A stretch of 5,525 bases of DNA from an uncultured Allomuricauda sp. (lineage in GTDB: Bacteria > Bacteroidota > Bacteroidia > Flavobacteriales > Flavobacteriaceae). Positions 4,827 to 5,525 of the stretch are shown here, piece by piece (the first letter of the stretch is position 1; every line of letters begins with the position of its first letter). The notes below the pieces were generated by a model. It made no database searches and was not told the origin of the DNA. It was given only the letters and a program-made list of their open reading frames with translations. Position numbers and translations under genes: made by a program. Location: the NCBI GenBank assembly GCA_937911965.1, contig CALDPL010000036.1, positions 1 through 5,525 of the forward strand. Direction: 5' to 3'.

Positions 4827-5312
4827 TTATTTCCTTGAAAATCGATATACAACCGTAACGGCCTGTCCTTCGACCAATACATTGGATTTAAGGGTCATGG
4901 CCTGCTCGGTGAGCTCTACAATGTTCAGACGATATCCAAAGCCTCCGGAAATATCCTTCCGCCGATCGTCAATGGGCTTGAACTGAAGTTGGCTGGTATA
5001 GTTCGCCTCCGGTTCCACAACGGACCATCTAAAAAAACGATCCCCTCCCTGGCAGAGGGAGCTCTGTTTCAAAGTGTACCTGCCCGTACTGTTGTTGTCC
5101 CTGAAAAACCACTCACTGTCCTGGAAACAAATATCCTCGGCATCGTTGAAGAGCACCGATTTGAAGTTGCCGGTATTGTTTTCGTAGGATACATTGTCCA
5201 GGTTCCAGGTACCACTGAACAGGTTCCTCTGATCTCTGGCGCTCTTGGATATGGAGCAGGAACTCAATAAAATCCCTGCCAGCGCAACGAATAATAAAGT
5301 TTGTCTTACCAT
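4827..5312 (-). CDS. Lipocalin-like family lipoprotein
   Basis: The product has 161 residues, with a signal peptide and a clean lipobox LSSC (16-19), so Cys19 should be lipidated. After a short polar linker comes FSGTWNLDNVSYEN (32-45), the G-x-W opening strand typical of lipocalin-like domains. The remainder is a series of short amphipathic beta strands: SEWFFRDNNSTGRYTL (66-81), RFFRWSVVE (92-100), YTSQLQFKP (105-113), GFGYRLNIVELTEQAMTLKS (124-143) and a closing VTVVYRFSRK (152-161). This pattern fits the small Bacteroidota lipocalin-like lipoproteins, whose barrel may hold a hydrophobic ligand; none is known here. Cys62 and Cys87 could form a disulphide. A -7-like element (5335-5342) lies just upstream, and the OmpA-family gene follows in the same direction. 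Family is likely, function unknown. Confidence 0.85.
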   Translation of the reverse strand: MVRQTLLFVALAGILLSSCSISKSARDQRNLFSGTWNLDNVSYENNTGNFKSVLFNDAEDICFQDSEWFFRDNNSTGRYTLKQSSLCQGGDRFFRWSVVEPEANYTSQLQFKPIDDRRKDISGGFGYRLNIVELTEQAMTLKSNVLVEGQAVTVVYRFSRK

Positions 5313-5334
5313 AAGAATAGAGTTAAGGTTCGTT

Positions 5335-5342
5335 AAAAGATA
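5335..5342 (-). promoter_or_regulatory. Possible -7 element for the lipocalin-like/OmpA unit
   Basis: TATCTTTT on the minus strand matches seven of eight positions of TAnnTTTG and would start transcription about 15-20 nt before the ATG at 5312, a usual distance. No TTG is found at the expected -33 spacing, only a T-rich stretch. The 89-base gap after the E1 gene shows no terminator, so read-through from E1 is also possible. Confidence 0.35.
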
Positions 5343-5401
5343 CGAAAAGCAACCTTATAAAAGTTGTCGAGACCCCTAAAATTTAATCGAATTTACTGGA
5401 T

Positions 5402-5525
5402 TCAATAGGCATTGAGATCCAATAATTCCGCCTCGAAGCGATTCTTGGGCAGGTAATTATCCTCCAGGGCCCGCGCAAAGGGAATTGGGGTCTCCAAGCT
5501 TCCCACCCGCCGTACAGGGGCGTCC
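5402..5525 (-). CDS. 2-oxoacid dehydrogenase E1 component (branched-chain type), C-terminal end only
   Basis: This is the last 40 residues of a gene whose 5' part lies beyond the right edge; the stop is TGA at 5402-5404. The sequence DAPVRRVGSLETPIPFARAL followed by EDNYLPKNRFEAELLDLNAY matches the end of the transketolase C-terminal domain of thiamine-diphosphate-dependent E1 beta chains. The D-A-P-V-x-R-V and T-P-x-P-F-A-x-x-L-E-x-x-x-L-P motifs are characteristic of the pyruvate/branched-chain 2-oxoacid dehydrogenase family. In Flavobacteriaceae this is often a fused alpha/beta chain of about 660-700 residues acting on branched-chain 2-oxoacids to supply branched acyl-CoA starters; whether this copy is fused cannot be seen. 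E1 passes the acyl group to the lipoyl arm of E2 in the cytoplasm. Confidence 0.85.
   Translation of the reverse strand, partial: DAPVRRVGSLETPIPFARALEDNYLPKNRFEAELLDLNAY

Noticed and set aside
1..5525. tRNA, rRNA, CRISPR array, insertion sequence, toxin-antitoxin or defence genes
   Set aside because: By eye I found no T-arm-like motif in a suitable context, no regularly spaced repeats, no transposase-like protein and no terminal inverted repeats in any gap.

Overview
The window comes from a Bacteroidota chromosome, most likely a marine-type member of the Flavobacteriaceae. The evidence is the protein families (DUF4251, a collagen-like lipoprotein with a Bacteroidota-style C-terminal tail, the lipocalin-like plus OmpA lipoprotein pair), two exact matches to the Bacteroidota -7 promoter element TAnnTTTG, and the near absence of Shine-Dalgarno sequences. 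The genus cannot be fixed from the sequence alone.

All eight genes I can support lie on the minus strand, so transcription runs from high to low coordinates. In that order they are: the last 40 residues of a 2-oxoacid (branched-chain type) dehydrogenase E1 component (5402-5525, cut by the window edge); a lipocalin-like lipoprotein (4827-5312); an OmpA-family lipoprotein with a glycine-zipper segment (4043-4735), closed by a strong intrinsic terminator (3982-4015); a roughly 300-base non-coding stretch with a good promoter match; a collagen-like lipoprotein with a duplicated module and a TTG start (2886-3683); a long imperfect hairpin (2811-2859); an unrecognised 110-residue cytoplasmic protein (2371-2703) with its own terminator (2312-2361); a DMT/EamA-family ten-helix transporter (1162-2079) with an apparent 200-nt leader; a DUF4251 protein (538-1095); and the N-terminal 149 residues of a lipoprotein of the PQQ/sorbosone-dehydrogenase beta-propeller type (1-449, cut by the window edge).

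The shared theme is the cell envelope. Four genes encode predicted lipoproteins with clear lipoboxes, a fifth (DUF4251) is exported and possibly lipidated, and a sixth is an inner-membrane transporter. The terminators and promoters divide the region into several short transcription units rather than one operon: lipocalin+OmpA, the collagen-like gene (possibly with the 110-residue gene), the transporter (possibly with DUF4251), and the dehydrogenase.

I see no mobile element, tRNA, rRNA, CRISPR array or defence system. This is mostly ordinary chromosomal sequence. The items most worth a second look are the two-module collagen-like lipoprotein with its AT-rich C-terminal half, the 49-base dyad after it, the two long leaders and the orphan 110-residue protein.
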